NCBI GenBank assembly: GCA_031769625.1
Contig: JAUIMM010000040.1
Span: 16,505,501 to 16,569,500 of the forward strand
Length of the DNA stretch: 64,000 nucleotides
From: Taudactylus pleione
Lineage: Eukaryota; Chordata; Amphibia; Anura; Myobatrachidae
Reading direction: 5' to 3'
Under the pieces are notes generated by a model. That model saw only the letters and a list, made by a program, of their open reading frames with translations. It had not been told where the DNA came from and did no database searches. Below are positions 1 to 10,624 of this stretch, in pieces. How positions within the stretch are numbered: the first letter of the stretch is position 1; every line of letters begins with the position of its first letter. The position numbers and the translations under genes were made by a program.

Positions 1-790
1 AAATTTTGTGGTCACACTCAGGGCCGTAGAGAGCCGCGGCGGGCCCAGGTACAGAGGCGGCGTGGCCTAATCGCAGTAGGTGTGGCCACGCCCCCTTGAG
101 ACAAAAAAATAAATAACAGTTTAGCAACTGTAAACCCCTCAGCCCGGCGCAAAGCCAGGGGTGGCGCGATCAGTGTGATTGCTCCCCCCCCACAGGCAAA
201 GGAGACTGCTGTGGCTGCTGCTCAGCAGCCACGAGCTGACTCCCACTGCAGATTAGCACACGCTGTGTGCTGGGCTGCTGAGAGAGAGAGAAGGGATGGG
301 GGAATGGCACCGGACCTGGGCCCCTGCCGGGCCCCCCAGGAAGCCGGAGCCCGGGTAATCTGTACCCGCTCCCCCCCTCTCGGTGCCCCTGGTCACACTT
401 GCTAGGGTACCCTGTTTTTCAAATAGAAGACAAACTGTTTCTGTCTATCCCCAGGTGTTTATTAACTGATATCCCTGGGTGTGGTCCTGTCTCTAAGCAA
501 GGACCGATATTCATGTTTAAAATGTATGCAAGCTTGAGTCCAAGATGGCAGACCAAGATCATATATCTGAGAATCAGTGTAGGGACTGGCCAGATGGGAA
601 TGGCTGTGAAGTGGTGTCAGCTTAACAAATTATTGCAATATTTTAGACCCAACATTCCCTGTATTCATAGGAGTTGCAGTTTGAAAAGCAGTGCCAAGTT
701 TGTATGATATTTTTTATGTAGATGGTGTGGTCACATACCAAGGGCACCCCAGATGATTGTGTGCAGTGGATTAAGCGCCTGTCATCTGTC

Positions 791-792
<2 letters not shown>
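1..792. other. GC-rich repeat-like fragment, then unassigned sequence
   Basis: The first 420 bases are much richer in G, C and CpG than the rest of the window, with short palindromic and purine runs. They look like part of a repeat continuing past the left edge. The short open frames here have no recognisable domain. Bases 430-792 hold nothing I can support. Confidence 0.4.

Positions 793-855
<63 letters not shown>
793..855. repeat. (AT)n microsatellite
   Basis: Nearly uninterrupted AT dinucleotides. It forms the left flank of the Tigger-type element that starts at 856, and a second AT tract follows that element. Confidence 0.95.
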
Positions 856-858
<3 letters not shown>

Positions 859-1239
859 TTTGAGTCTCCGATATCCAAAATGCTTGGGACCTTGGGTATT
901 TTGGATAACGGAATATTCCCAAATATACACACAGAATGCATGTATGTGTTATATACACCTTATACACACAGCCTGCAGGTCTTTTTATACAATATATTCA
1001 ATAATTTTGTGGCTCAAACAAAGTTTGTGTACATACATGAAATTCATTTATGTTTCATATACACCCTATACACAAAGCCTGAAAGTAATTTTATACAATA
1101 TTTTTAATAATTTGTGCCTTAGACAAAGTTTGTGTACATTGAACCATCAAAAATCAAAGTTTTCATTATCTCAGTCATGCCAATAATGTTCCGTACTTCC
1201 AAATATTTCGGAACATTTGGATATGGCAGACTCAACCTG
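856..1239. mobile_element. Tigger/MER2-like non-autonomous DNA transposon
   Basis: The ends form an inverted repeat of about 24 bp: CAGTTTGAGTCTCCGATATC on the left against CAGGTTGAGTCTGCCATATC read inward from the right. TA lies on both sides, as expected for Tc1/mariner-Tigger insertion. From memory, the ends and much of the interior resemble the mammalian Tigger MITE MER2. About 93 bp is duplicated in tandem inside the element (roughly 946-1037 and 1044-1136, both containing TTATACAATAT and AAAGTTTGTGTACAT). At 384 bp it has no transposase. The open frames crossing it are incidental. Confidence 0.8.
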
Positions 1240-1252
1240 TATATATACATAC

Positions 1253-1254
<2 letters not shown>

Positions 1255-1300
<46 letters not shown>
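1255..1300. repeat. (AT)n microsatellite
   Basis: AT dinucleotide tract on the right of the Tigger-like element. Together with 793-855 it suggests the element inserted into one longer AT tract. Confidence 0.95.
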
Positions 1301-1305
<5 letters not shown>

Positions 1306-2210
1306 TTTATGTTGTTACATATCTTTGCACTTCTACACATATATTTAGTGTTTTTTCTATTTACATTTGGAATCTAATTCTGTAGAAACAATGCCCTTAT
1401 CAAAGTTAATGTTTATAAACAAACAACAATGGAAATGCTATAGATATATCCAATAGTAAATATTTGTGAGGATATTACTGTACATTTACTGTAGGAGTAT
1501 CATAGATTATTTTATAGATGATTTTATTATTTTATTTATTACGTTGTAGCAGAACTTTGGTCATATATGCTGTAGTTAAAATACTTTTTTGCCTGTATTA
1601 TAATGTATTTCCTAAACTAGAATTTTATAATAGATTCACAAATTATTTATCTGAGGGAGATTAAATGGCTTGACCCGCAAAATCTTGTGATAGCAACTTC
1701 AATCAATAAAACACATCTTGATATTGGCAGACATGAAATTCATTATCTGAAAAATGCATAAATTGCAAACAGCCAAACTACAGTAAACGCTAATGTTTGT
1801 GTTTCTAAACCATTAATGTCTTTCAGGATGAAGTATAATGTTTTAAGATATAACTTTAAAATACAGAATTCCTAGTGTTTTATATTTACTACAACTAAAT
1901 ATCCAGAACAGAATAAGTACAAATATTTGTTATTCTATAACTAAGCAGGTCATTTATTTATCACATTAATTAAAGTTATTTTCACAATTTTAATAGTTTC
2001 CAAGCTTGAAAAAAATGAAAATCAATAATGCTCTAGGTTGCCATGTTCATCCATTTAGTATCTGTGGATGATGGCAACTGATATGTTTTGTGGTTAGTTG
2101 AGAACATATTAATGTTTGTCGGTGATGAGATGGCTAAAAAAGCACTTATACGATAGTCATGAGAAACTCTACATCAAGGCTGAGTTACAGTAAGAATCGA
2201 GGATACTTAG
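1301..2210. other. AT-rich sequence, no gene seen
   Basis: About 900 bases of AT-rich sequence without long open frames, inverted ends or tandem repeats. It looks single-copy. A non-coding conserved element is possible, but nothing visible demonstrates it. Confidence 0.4.
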
Positions 2211-2377
2211 TGTATCAAACCTTTTGAAGAGGACAAGTGGAGGTGTTGCTAATAGCAACCAATCAGATTGCAGCCTTACATTTATAGACTGTGCTAGATA
2301 AATAATAGCTACAATCTGATTGGCTACTACGAGCAATACCTTAAGTTGTCCTCTTTAGAAAGTTTGATAAATTTCCA
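2211..2377. mobile_element. Foldback MITE (CCAATCAGATT arm family)
   Basis: An imperfect palindrome. The left arm has AGAGGACAAGTGGAGGTGTTG and AGCAACCAATCAGATTGCAG. The right arm has CAATCTGATTGGCTAC and AAGTTGTCCTCTTTAG. The arms pair over about 70 bp around a short AT-rich loop. The same core arm sequence appears in the foldback at 57399-57569 and, as one half, near 42250-42300. Confidence 0.7.
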
Positions 2378-2453
2378 CCTTAGAGCCATGCTTCCCAGTT
2401 GTTTACCATGGATCTAATCAGGCTACACATTTTCAGTTTAATGTAACACTACA

Positions 2454-2895
2454 CAGGGCCAAATTAATAATGGGGCTGATGGAGCTACAGCTCCAGGCCC
2501 ACGATCAGAATAGGCCCACACAGAAAGATCTGTGCTGTGTGCGCTAACCAGGATTTTTCCCCCTTCCACAGCCTGCCAACAGCCAGTGGCTGTCCGAGGC
2601 CCCGCCCCCCAGCCGCGCACCACACCCCCCTTTCCCCCACCCGCGGCACCGATGGCTCAAAAGCCAAAAGCAAAAACATGATTGCGGCACATGGAGGGCT
2701 TTAGTTGCCCTCCAAGCGCCACTAGCTCACAGTCACTCGGCAGCGGTGCCGCCACCTCCACGCCACGTGACGCACTGCGTGTGACGTCACATAGATGCCA
2801 CCACCGCACCGAAAGCCTAAAGCAGCCAGGCTCTATCTATGAGTATGTCCACCAGGCACAACCACGAGCAGACTCAGCAGCAGTCCTGAGGTAAG
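2454..2895. mobile_element. Fragment of a MITE with CAGGGCCA end
   Basis: Begins CAGGGCCAAATTAATAATGG and reaches AGCTCCAGGCCCA soon after. In reverse orientation this matches the ends near 14912 and 26085 (...GGCCTTAATCTGGCAC and ...CCTTAATCTG). Only one end is clear here. The remainder is GC-rich, contains TGACGTCA, and has no recognisable coding sequence. Confidence 0.45.
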
Positions 2896-3117
2896 CTGCA
2901 TGTCGGTCCTGCTGCCGAGCAGTGAGCAGAGTATGTTATAAAGCTTAATTATATATAAATACATATTTTGAGTATACTCCAAATATTTAAAATATACATA
3001 CACATTTATATTTCATGTATGTATATAAGCTGTATGTGTGTATATATAATATGCACACTGTATAGAAACACTGTGCGTGCATATATATATATATATTAGG
3101 GGTGTGCACCGGACACT

Positions 3118-3245
3118 TTTCGTGTTTTGTGTTTTGGTTTTGGATCTGGATCTTTCTTCGTGTTTTGGATCTGGATTGGTTTTGCCAAAACCACCTTTCC
3201 GTGTTTTGGGTTCTGGGTTTTGTGTTTTGGATCTGTATTTTTTTG
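3118..3245 (-). promoter_or_regulatory. Subterminal repeat zone (putative transposase-binding)
   Basis: Next to the 3' terminus the motif TTTTGGATCTG occurs three times within about 120 bp, mixed with GTGTTTTGG runs. GGATCTG also occurs near the opposite terminus (about 8478) and in the same places in copies 2 and 4. Plant hAT transposases such as Ac bind short subterminal repeats. That these motifs bind this transposase is inference. Confidence 0.45.
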
Positions 3246-3731
3246 AAAAAAAGCATAAAAACAGCTAAAATCACAGAATGTGTAGGTTTTTCTGCTCCTA
3301 TGCTATTATTAACCTCAATAACCTTAATTTCCACTAATTTCCAGTCTATTCTGAACACCTCACACCTCACAATAGTGTTTTTATGTCCAAAAGGTTGCAC
3401 CGAGGTAGCTGGATGACTATGCTAAGCGACACGAGTGGGCGGCACAAACACGTGACCCATCTAGGCATGATACTGCAGTGGCAGACAGGATGGCAGTTTG
3501 AAAAACTAGGCCCCAAACTGTACATAATGCAAAGAAAAAAAAGAGGTGCAAGATGGAATTGTCCTTGGGCCCTCCCACCCACCCTTATGTTGTATAAACA
3601 GGACATGCACACTTTAACAAACCAATCATTTCAGCGCCAGGGTCTGCCACACGACTGTGGCTGAAATGATTGGTTCGTTTGGGCCCCCACAAAACAAGCT
3701 GGCAATTAATGTGTCCCTGCACAAACTGGCT

Positions 3732-6700
3732 CTACGGAGGCAAGATGTCATCCTCATCCTCCTCATCCACCGATTCCTCACCCTCTTCAGTGTGTACATC
3801 CTCATCCTCACAAAGTATTAACTCGTCCCCACTTGAATCCACCACCACAGGTCCCTCTGTACGTTCTGGAGGCTGGTCTCCCTGGAAGAGCTGATAATTC
3901 ATTTTGATGAACATCATCTTCTCCACATTCTGTGGAAGCAACCTCCTACGCCTTTCGCTGACAAGGTTCCCGGCTGCACTAAACACTCTTTCGGAGTACA
4001 CACTGGAGGGGGGCAACTCAGGTAAAATAGAGCCAGTTTGTACAGGGGCCTCCAAATTGCCTCTTTTTCCTGCCAGTACAGGTATGGACAGTCTGACATG
4101 CCTACTTGGATGCTGTCACCGATGTAATCCTCCACCATTCTGTCAATGGTGACAGTATCATATGCAGTGACAGTAGACATGTCAGAAATTGTTGCCAGGT
4201 CCTTCAGTCAGGACCAGATGTCCAAACTTGGTCCTGCCTGCCCTGCATCACCGCCAGCGGGTTGCTTAGGATACCTAAGTTTTTTCCTGGCAGCCCCAGT
4301 TGCTGGAGAAAATGAAGAAGGAGCTGTTGACGTGTCACGTTCTGCTTCAGCTGACAGTGTGTTCACCAGCAGGTCTTTGCACCTCTGCAGGCTTGTGTCG
4401 GCCGGAAAGAGAGACACCACATAGGCTTTAAACCTAGGATCGAGCACGGTGGCCAAAATGTAGTGGTCTGATTTCAACAGATTGACCACCCTGGAATCCT
4501 GGCAAAGTGAATGAAGGGCTTCATCCACAAGTCCCACATGCCGAGCGGAATCGCTCCGTCTTAGCTCCTCCTTCACTTTCTCCAGCTGCTTCGGCAAAAG
4601 CCTGATGAGGGGAATGACCTGACTCAAGCTGGCAGTGTCTGAACTGACTTCACGTGTGGCAAGTTCGAAGGGCTGGAGAACCTTGCACAACACGGAAATC
4701 ATTCTCCACTGCGCTTGAGTCAGGTGCATACCCCCTCCTTTGCCTATGTCATAGGTGGATGTATAGGCTTGAATGGCCTTTTGCTGCTCCTCCATCCTCT
4801 GAAGCATATAGAGGGTTGAGTTCCACCGCGTCACAACCTCTTGCTTCAGGTGATGGCGGGGCAGGTTCAAGAGTGTTTGCTGGTGCTCCAGTCTTCGGCA
4901 CGCAGTCGCTGAATGGCGAAAGTGGCCGGAAACTTTTCGGGCCACCCAAAGCGTCTCCTGCACGCCCCTGTCGCTTTTCAGAAAATTCTGCACCACCAAG
5001 TTTATTGTGTGAGCAAAACATGGGACGTGCTGAAATTTGCCCAGATGTAATGCCCGCACAATATTGGTGGCGTTGTCAAATATCACAAATCCCCAGGAGA
5101 GTCAAAGTGGGGTAAGCCACTGGGCGATGATTTCCCTCAGTTTCTCTAAGAGGTTGTCGGCGGTGTGCCTCTTACTGAAACCGGTGATACACAGCGTAGC
5201 CTGCCTTGGAACGAGCTGGCGTTTCTGAGATGCTGCGACTGGTGACGCTGCTGCTGTTGCTGCGTAAGGTGATACATCTACCCAGTGGGCTGTCACAGTC
5301 ATATAGTCCTTAGTCTGCCCTGTTCCACTTGTCCACATGTCCGTGGTTAAGTGGACATTGGGTACAACGGCATTTTTCAGGACACTGAGGACACTTTTTC
5401 TGACGTTTCTGTACAGTCTCGGTATCGCCTGCCTAGTGAAGTGGAATCTAGACGGGATTTGGAACCGGGGACACACTACCTCCATCAATTGTCTAAATCC
5501 CACTGCACTAATGGCGGATACCGGACGCACGTCTAACACCAACATAGCAGTCAAGGCCTCAGTTATACGTTTTGCTTCAGGATGACTGCTGTCGTACTTC
5601 ATCCTCCTCGCTAAGGACTGTTGGAGGGTCAATTGTTTAGTAAAAGTAGTGGTGTTCCTACTTCCTCTCTGGGATGATGAACGACTCCCAGCAGCAGCAA
5701 CAGCAGCAGCGGCAGCAGGAGGCGTAGCAATGCAGGATCCTCCGGAGGAATCCCGGATAGGAGAGTCAGTCATGCCAGTGACATGGCCTGCAGGACTACT
5801 TCCGATCCTGACTAAGGAGGAAATTGACGAGGAGGGAGTTGACGGCGTGGTTTGCAGGCGCTTGGATACAATAGGACAACGGGATTTAGGTGTCCCTGGA
5901 CTGCTTACGGTCTTAGCCAAAGTTTCTGAACTTGACAGTAACTTATTATGAACGCGCTGCAGGTGCCGTATAAGGGAGGATGTTCCTAGGTGGTTAACGT
6001 CCCTACCCCTACTTATTCCACCTTTACATAAGGTACATATGGCAAGACAGTTGCTGTCCGGATTTGGATAGAAATATTGCCAGACCAAAGAGGTGGAATG
6101 TTTGGTCTTCTGCCCAGGCATGACCGTGATGGGCTTTTTCATCCCACGGACAACAACTGTCTCCCCCGGAGCCTGATTTAAACAAACCACATCACCATCA
6201 GAATCCTCCTCGCCAACTTCCTCCTCAGCGCCAGCTACACCAGTATCCTCATCCTGTTGTACTTCAACAGTGACATCTTCAATTTGCATATCAGCAAGTG
6301 GACTGTGGGTGCTCCTTTCAGCACTTGCAGGGGGCGTGCAAATGGTGGAAAGAGCCACCTCTTCCCATCCAGTGCTGGGAAGGTCAGGCATCGCAACCAC
6401 CACCACACTTGGACTCTCCTTGGGGATTTGTGATATCTTCTTAGAAAGCACAGTTCTTCGCTGTGCTTTTGCCAGCTTAACTCTTTTGATTTTTTTAGTG
6501 GGAGGAGGGCTTCCATCGTCATGTGAAGCTGAACCACTAGTCATGAACATACTAGGGATCGACCTTAGCCGTTCCTTGCCACTCCGTGTCGTAAATGGCA
6601 TATTGGCAAGTTTACGTTTCTCTTCAGATGATTTAAATGTTTTTTTCAAGGTCATTTTCCTGAACTTTGTCATTTGGCATTGTATGTGCCCTCTATTATG

Positions 6701-6844
6701 ACATTGGGCATCGGCCTTGGCAGACGATGTTGATGACATGTTATCGTCTATGTCATGACTAGTGGAAGCAGCTTCAGCACTAGGAGGAAGTGGTTCTTGA
6801 TCTTTCTCTATTTTATTTTTATCGGAGAAAGTTTGGTCCTCCAT
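3732..6844 (-). pseudogene. ZBED-like hAT transposase, copy 1 (two stops, one frameshift)
   Basis: About 1,035 codons from ATG at 6844 to TAG at 3732. The first 580 codons are open. Residues 1-250 are low-complexity, basic then acidic. A BED-type zinc finger lies at about 253-300 (W255, C270-x2-C273, H294-x4-H299). A serine/alanine-rich linker follows, then the hAT catalytic core with TTDMWTS (D502), FDNATNIV after the first stop, CFAHTINL (C-x2-H) and RWNST. The C-terminus has the hAT dimerisation signature SSVYSERVFSAAG and an acidic tail. Lesions: in-frame TGA at 5102-5104 (arginine codon in copies 3 and 4), in-frame TGA at 4208-4210 (glycine in copies 3 and 4), and a six-base C tract at 4008-4013 that shifts frame before the dimerisation motif. 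All other frame is continuous. The enzyme would cut and paste the element in the nucleus; as it stands the gene is inactive. Confidence 0.93.
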
Positions 6845-6885
6845 TTATGTTATATCGATTTGATATATACGTGTGGCTAAACACA

Positions 6886-8035
6886 GAAAATATTTTTTTA
6901 TTTTTGCTGGAGAGTAGTGCACTTTGTGGGTTACACCAGCCTTTAAGAAATGAGCCAGCCGGCTCTTTACTTATGGGACACAGGCGCACGCTTGGCGCTG
7001 CTCCTTTGTTGATGCACGTGCGGCTACTGCGCACACAATTCACAAACACAGAAAATAATTTTTTTTGGTTTGGACTGGAGTGTACTTTGGGGGTTACAGC
7101 ACCCTTTAACGGTCAAGCCAGCCGGCCCTTTACTTATGACACAGGCACACGCTTGGCACTACTTTGTTGATGCACGTGCGGCTACTGCGCACACAATTCA
7201 CAAACACAGAAAATATATATTTTTTTGGTTTGGACTGGAGTGTACTCTGGGGGTTACAGCACCCTTTAACGGTCAAGCCAGCCGGCCCTTTACTTATGAC
7301 ACAGGCGCACTCTTGGCACTACTTTGTTGATGCACGTGCGGCTACTGCGCACACAATTCACAAACACAGAAAATAATTTTTTTTTTGGTTTGGACTGGAG
7401 TGTACTTTGGGGGTTACAGCACCCTTCAACGGTCAAGCCAGCCGGCCCTTTACTTATGACACAGGCGCACGCTTGGCACTACTTTGTTGATGCACGTGCG
7501 GCTACTGCGTACACAATTCACAATTCACAACACAGAAAATATATATTTTTTTGGTTTGGACTGGAGTGTACTTTGGGGGTTACAGCACCCTTTAACGGTC
7601 AAGCCAGCCGGCCCTTTACTTATGACACAGGCGCACGCTTGGCACTACTTTGTTGATGCACGTGCGGCTACTGCGCACACAATTCACAAACACAGAAAAT
7701 TATTTTTTTTTTGGTTTGGACTGGAGTGTACTTTGGGGGTTACAGCACCCTTTAACGGTCAAGCCAGTCGGCCCTTTACTTATGACACAGGCGCACGCTT
7801 GGCACTACTTTGTTGATGCACGTGCGGCTACTGCGCACACAATTCACAAACACAGAAAATAATTTTTTTTTTGGTTTGGACTGGAGTGTACTTTGGGGGT
7901 TACAGCACCCTTTAACAGTCAAGCCAGCCGGCCCTTTACTTATGACACAGGCGCACACTTGGCACTACTTTGTTGATGCACGTGCGGCTACTGCGCACAC
8001 AATTCGCAAACACACAAAAAATAATATTTTTTTTG
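6886..8035 (-). repeat. Leader tandem array of copy 1 (seven ~160-bp units)
   Basis: Seven units whose TGATGCACGTGCGG landmark falls at 7010, 7168, 7328, 7488, 7654, 7814 and 7974, a period of 158-166 bp. Most later units are near-identical, differing mainly in an A/T homopolymer. Each has GCACGTGC, which contains the E-box CACGTG, and CCGGCCCTTTACTTATG. The array lies between the TATA box and the transposase ATG, so it is leader or intron. Long plus-strand open frames across it arise from repetition and are not genes. Confidence 0.95.
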
Positions 8036-8400
8036 CACTTGGGGGGAGCACCCCTGATGGACAGAGCACCCCCTGGACAACACTACAGCACCCCTTTAGG
8101 ACTGGAACACTGCACAGGACTTTGGAGTGGACACAGCCCCTATGGAGAACTGACTGCACAACACAGTCCAGCCAGCCCCTATGGACTTTGAAGTAGTGGA
8201 CACAGCCCCTATTAACAACAGCAGCACAGCACAAAACAGCCAGCCCCTATGGACTTTGAAGTAGTGGACAACAGCAGCACAGCGCAGCACAGCACAGCAC
8301 AACACTACTCTGCACTACACTACACTACATTACACAGCCCAGCCAGCCCTAACTCCCACCCTCCCTCTTCACTGTCCACAGTCGAGTGAGAAAATGGTGC
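8036..8400 (-). other. Repeat-rich 5' leader of copy 1
   Basis: Between the array and the TATA box lies CA/GC-rich sequence with an imperfectly repeated block: CAGCCAGCCCCTATGGACTT occurs at about 8170 and again at about 8238, with CAGCACAGCACA runs. Copies 2 and 4 have the same region. No protein is supported. Confidence 0.7.
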
Positions 8401-8411
8401 CGACGCAGGTA

Positions 8412-8422
8412 CCTTATATAGG
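8412..8422 (-). promoter_or_regulatory. TATA box of hAT copy 1
   Basis: On the minus strand this reads CCTATATAAGG, about 160 bp inside the element's 5' terminus and about 1.57 kb upstream of the transposase ATG. An AACGTCATCA half-CRE lies upstream at about 8453-8462. Both features are at the same place in copies 2 and 4. Confidence 0.7.
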
Positions 8423-8580
8423 ATCCAAAACCCGCGAGACTCGGAAGGCGGGATGATGACGTTTTGCCTCGATTTCAGATCCGAGTCAGGCGGGAAAAGT
8501 CGAGCCTGACTCGGATCGGCCTCGGATAGGGGGGGCTCGGGGGGGTTTGGATTTCAGAAATCCGAACCCGCTCACCCCTA

Positions 8581-8661
8581 ATATATATATATATATTGGC
8601 TGTGTATCTATATATAAATATACTGTGTGTGTGTATGTATGTATATATACATATATACATA

Positions 8662-8724
<63 letters not shown>
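8581..8724. repeat. Compound microsatellite between hAT copies 1 and 2
   Basis: AT, GTAT and TC dinucleotide tracts, including an uninterrupted TC run near 8660-8687. It separates two same-orientation hAT copies by only 144 bp and supplies the ATATATAT flank of each. Confidence 0.95.
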
Positions 8725-8727
<3 letters not shown>

Positions 8728-9349
8728 GGGTGTGCACCGGCCACTTTTCGTGTTTTGTGTTTTGGTTTTGGATCTGGATCTTTCTTTGTGTTTTGGATCT
8801 GGATTGGTTTTGCCAAAACCACCCTTCCGTGTTTTGGGTTCTGGGTTTTGTGTTTTGGATCTGTATTTTTTTTTAAAAACAGCTAAAATCACAGAATTTG
8901 TGTGTTTTTCTGCTCCTATGCTATTATTAACCTCAATAACCTTAATTTCCACTCATTTCCAGTCTATTCTGAACACCTCACACCTCACAATAGTGTTTTT
9001 ATGTCCAAAAGGTTGCACCGAGGTAGCTGGATGACTATGCTAAGAGATACGAGTGGGCGGCACAAACACGTGGTCCATCTAGGAGTGACACTGCAGTGGC
9101 AGACAGGATGGCAGTTTGAAAAACTAGGCCCCAAACAGTACATAATTCAAAGAAAAAAAAGAGGTGCAAGATGGAATTGTCCTTGGGCCCTCCCACCCAC
9201 CCTTATGTTGTATAAACAGGACATGCACACTTTAACAAACCAAACATTTCAGCGCCAGGGTCTGCCACACGACTGTGGCTGAAATGATTGGTTCGTTTGG
9301 GCCCCCACAAAACAAGCTGGCAATTAATCTGTCCCTGCACAAACTGGCT

Positions 9350-9751
9350 CTACGGAGGCAAGATGTCATCCTCATCCTCCTCATCCACCGATTCCTCATC
9401 CTCTTCAGTGTTGTGTACATCCTCATCCTCACAGAGTATTAATTCTTCCCCGCTGGAATCCACAACCACAGGTCCCTCTGTACGTTCTGGAGGCTGGTCT
9501 CCCTGGAAGAGTTGATAATTCATTTTATGAACATCATCTTCTCCACATTTTGTGGAAGCAACCTACTACGCCTTTCGGTGACAAGGGTCCCGGCTGCACT
9601 AAACACTCTTTCGGAGTACACACTGGAGGGGGGGCAACTCAGGTAAAATAGAGCCAGTTTGTACAGGGACCTCCAAATTGCCTCTTTTTCCTGCCAGTAC
9701 AGGTACGGATTGTCTGACATGCCTATTTGGATGCTGTCACCGATGTAATCC
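9350..9751 (-). pseudogene. hAT transposase C-terminal fragment, copy 2
   Basis: Encodes only the last part of the transposase: DYIGDSIQIGMS, then YWQEKEAIW, then the dimerisation motif SSVYSERVFSAAG. The C tract at 9628-9634 has seven bases, which keeps the frame, unlike copies 1 and 4. A one-base deletion at about 9525 (FIK then stop) breaks the acidic tail, which continues in another frame to 9350. Upstream, at 9751, coding sequence stops abruptly and array B begins, so one open frame runs from array sequence into the dimerisation domain. Confidence 0.88.
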
Positions 9752-10624
9752 TTTAACAGACAGACGCATGCTTGTCGCTGCTGCTTTGAGGATGCAGGTG
9801 CGGCTACAGCCCACACAATTCACAAAGACAGAAAAAAAAGAAGAATTTTTTATTTTTTGTGGAGCGCACTTTGAGGGTTACACCACCCTTTAACAGACAA
9901 ACACACGCTTGTCGCTGCTGCTTTGAGGATGCAGGTGCGGCTACTGCGCATACATTTCACACACAAACAGAAAAAAAATAGATTATTTTATTTTGTTGGA
10001 GCGCACTTTGGGGGTAACACCACCCTATAACAGACAGACGCACGCTTGTCGCTGCTGCTTTGAGGATGCTGGTGCAGCTACAGCCCACACAATTCACAAA
10101 GACAGAAAAAAAAGGAAGAATTTTTTATTGTTTGTGGAGCGCACTTTGAGGGTTACACCACCCTTTAACAGACAGACGCACGCTTGTCGCTGCTGCTTTA
10201 AGGATGCAGGTGCGGCTACAGCCCACACATTTCACAAAGACAGAAAAAAAAAGATTTTTTTTATTGTTTGTGGAGCGCACTTTGAGGGTTACACCACCCT
10301 TTAACAGACAGACGCACGCTTGTTGCTGCTGCTTTAAGGATGCAGGTGCGGCTACAGCCCACACATTTCACAAAGACAGAAAAAAGAAGTAGAATTTTTT
10401 TATTGTTTGTGGAGCGCACTTTGAGGGTTACACCACCCTTTAACAGACAGACGCACGCTTGTTGCTGCTGCTTTAAGGATGCAGGTGCAGCTACAGCCCA
10501 CACATTTCACAAAGACAGAAAAAAAAGAAGAATTTTTTTATTGTTTGTGGAGCACACTTTGAGGGTTACACCACCCTTTAACAGACAGACGCACGCTTGT
10601 CGCTGCTGCTTTGAGGATGCAGGT
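9752..10624 (-). repeat. Tandem array B inside the transposase gene (seven ~137-bp units)
   Basis: The landmark AGGATGC falls at 9789, 9926, 10063, 10201, 10337, 10476 and 10613, a period of 136-139 bp. The unit is recognisably related to the 155-160-bp leader unit (both have CAGACAGACGC/CAGGCGCACGC, CACACAATTCACAAA and GGTTACA.CACCC) but is shorter and diverged, as if from another subfamily. It stands in place of transposase sequence corresponding to about 4131-5440 of copy 1. Confidence 0.93.

Larger units (their letters stand above)
3097..8580 (-). mobile_element. hAT transposon copy 1, full length, most intact
   Basis: The left terminus starts TAGGGGTGTGCACCGG and the right terminus ends CCGCTCACCCCTA, so short imperfect inverted ends are visible. 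ATATATAT (8 bp) lies on each side, the duplication size expected of hAT, although both flanks are AT repeats and the duplication cannot be placed uniquely. In the direction of transcription (minus strand) the order is: 5' end with a GGATTTCTGAAATCC palindrome, TATA box, repeat-rich leader, seven-unit tandem array, transposase gene, about 500 bp of 3' non-coding DNA, and a 3' subterminal zone with GGATCTG repeats. It is the longest copy, 5,484 bp. Copy 2 follows after 144 bp in the same orientation. Confidence 0.95.

Noticed and set aside
4654..6701. Long plus-strand open frames opposite the copy 1 transposase, such as 4654-5115 and 6270-6701
   Set aside because: Antisense shadows of the transposase gene. 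The protein signatures are on the minus strand and are shared with copies 3 and 4.
7164..8234. Repeated plus- and minus-strand open frames across the leader array of copy 1, and similar ones at 9993-10633 and 11018-12874
   Set aside because: They change frame from unit to unit because the period is mostly not divisible by three, run over homopolymers, and lie in a non-coding leader or a rearranged array. No domain or conserved start.
3089..8588. Using ATATATAT flanks as proof of an exact target duplication for copy 1
   Set aside because: The flanks are AT microsatellites, so matching 8-mers would occur anyway. The flanks are consistent with, but do not prove, an 8-bp duplication.
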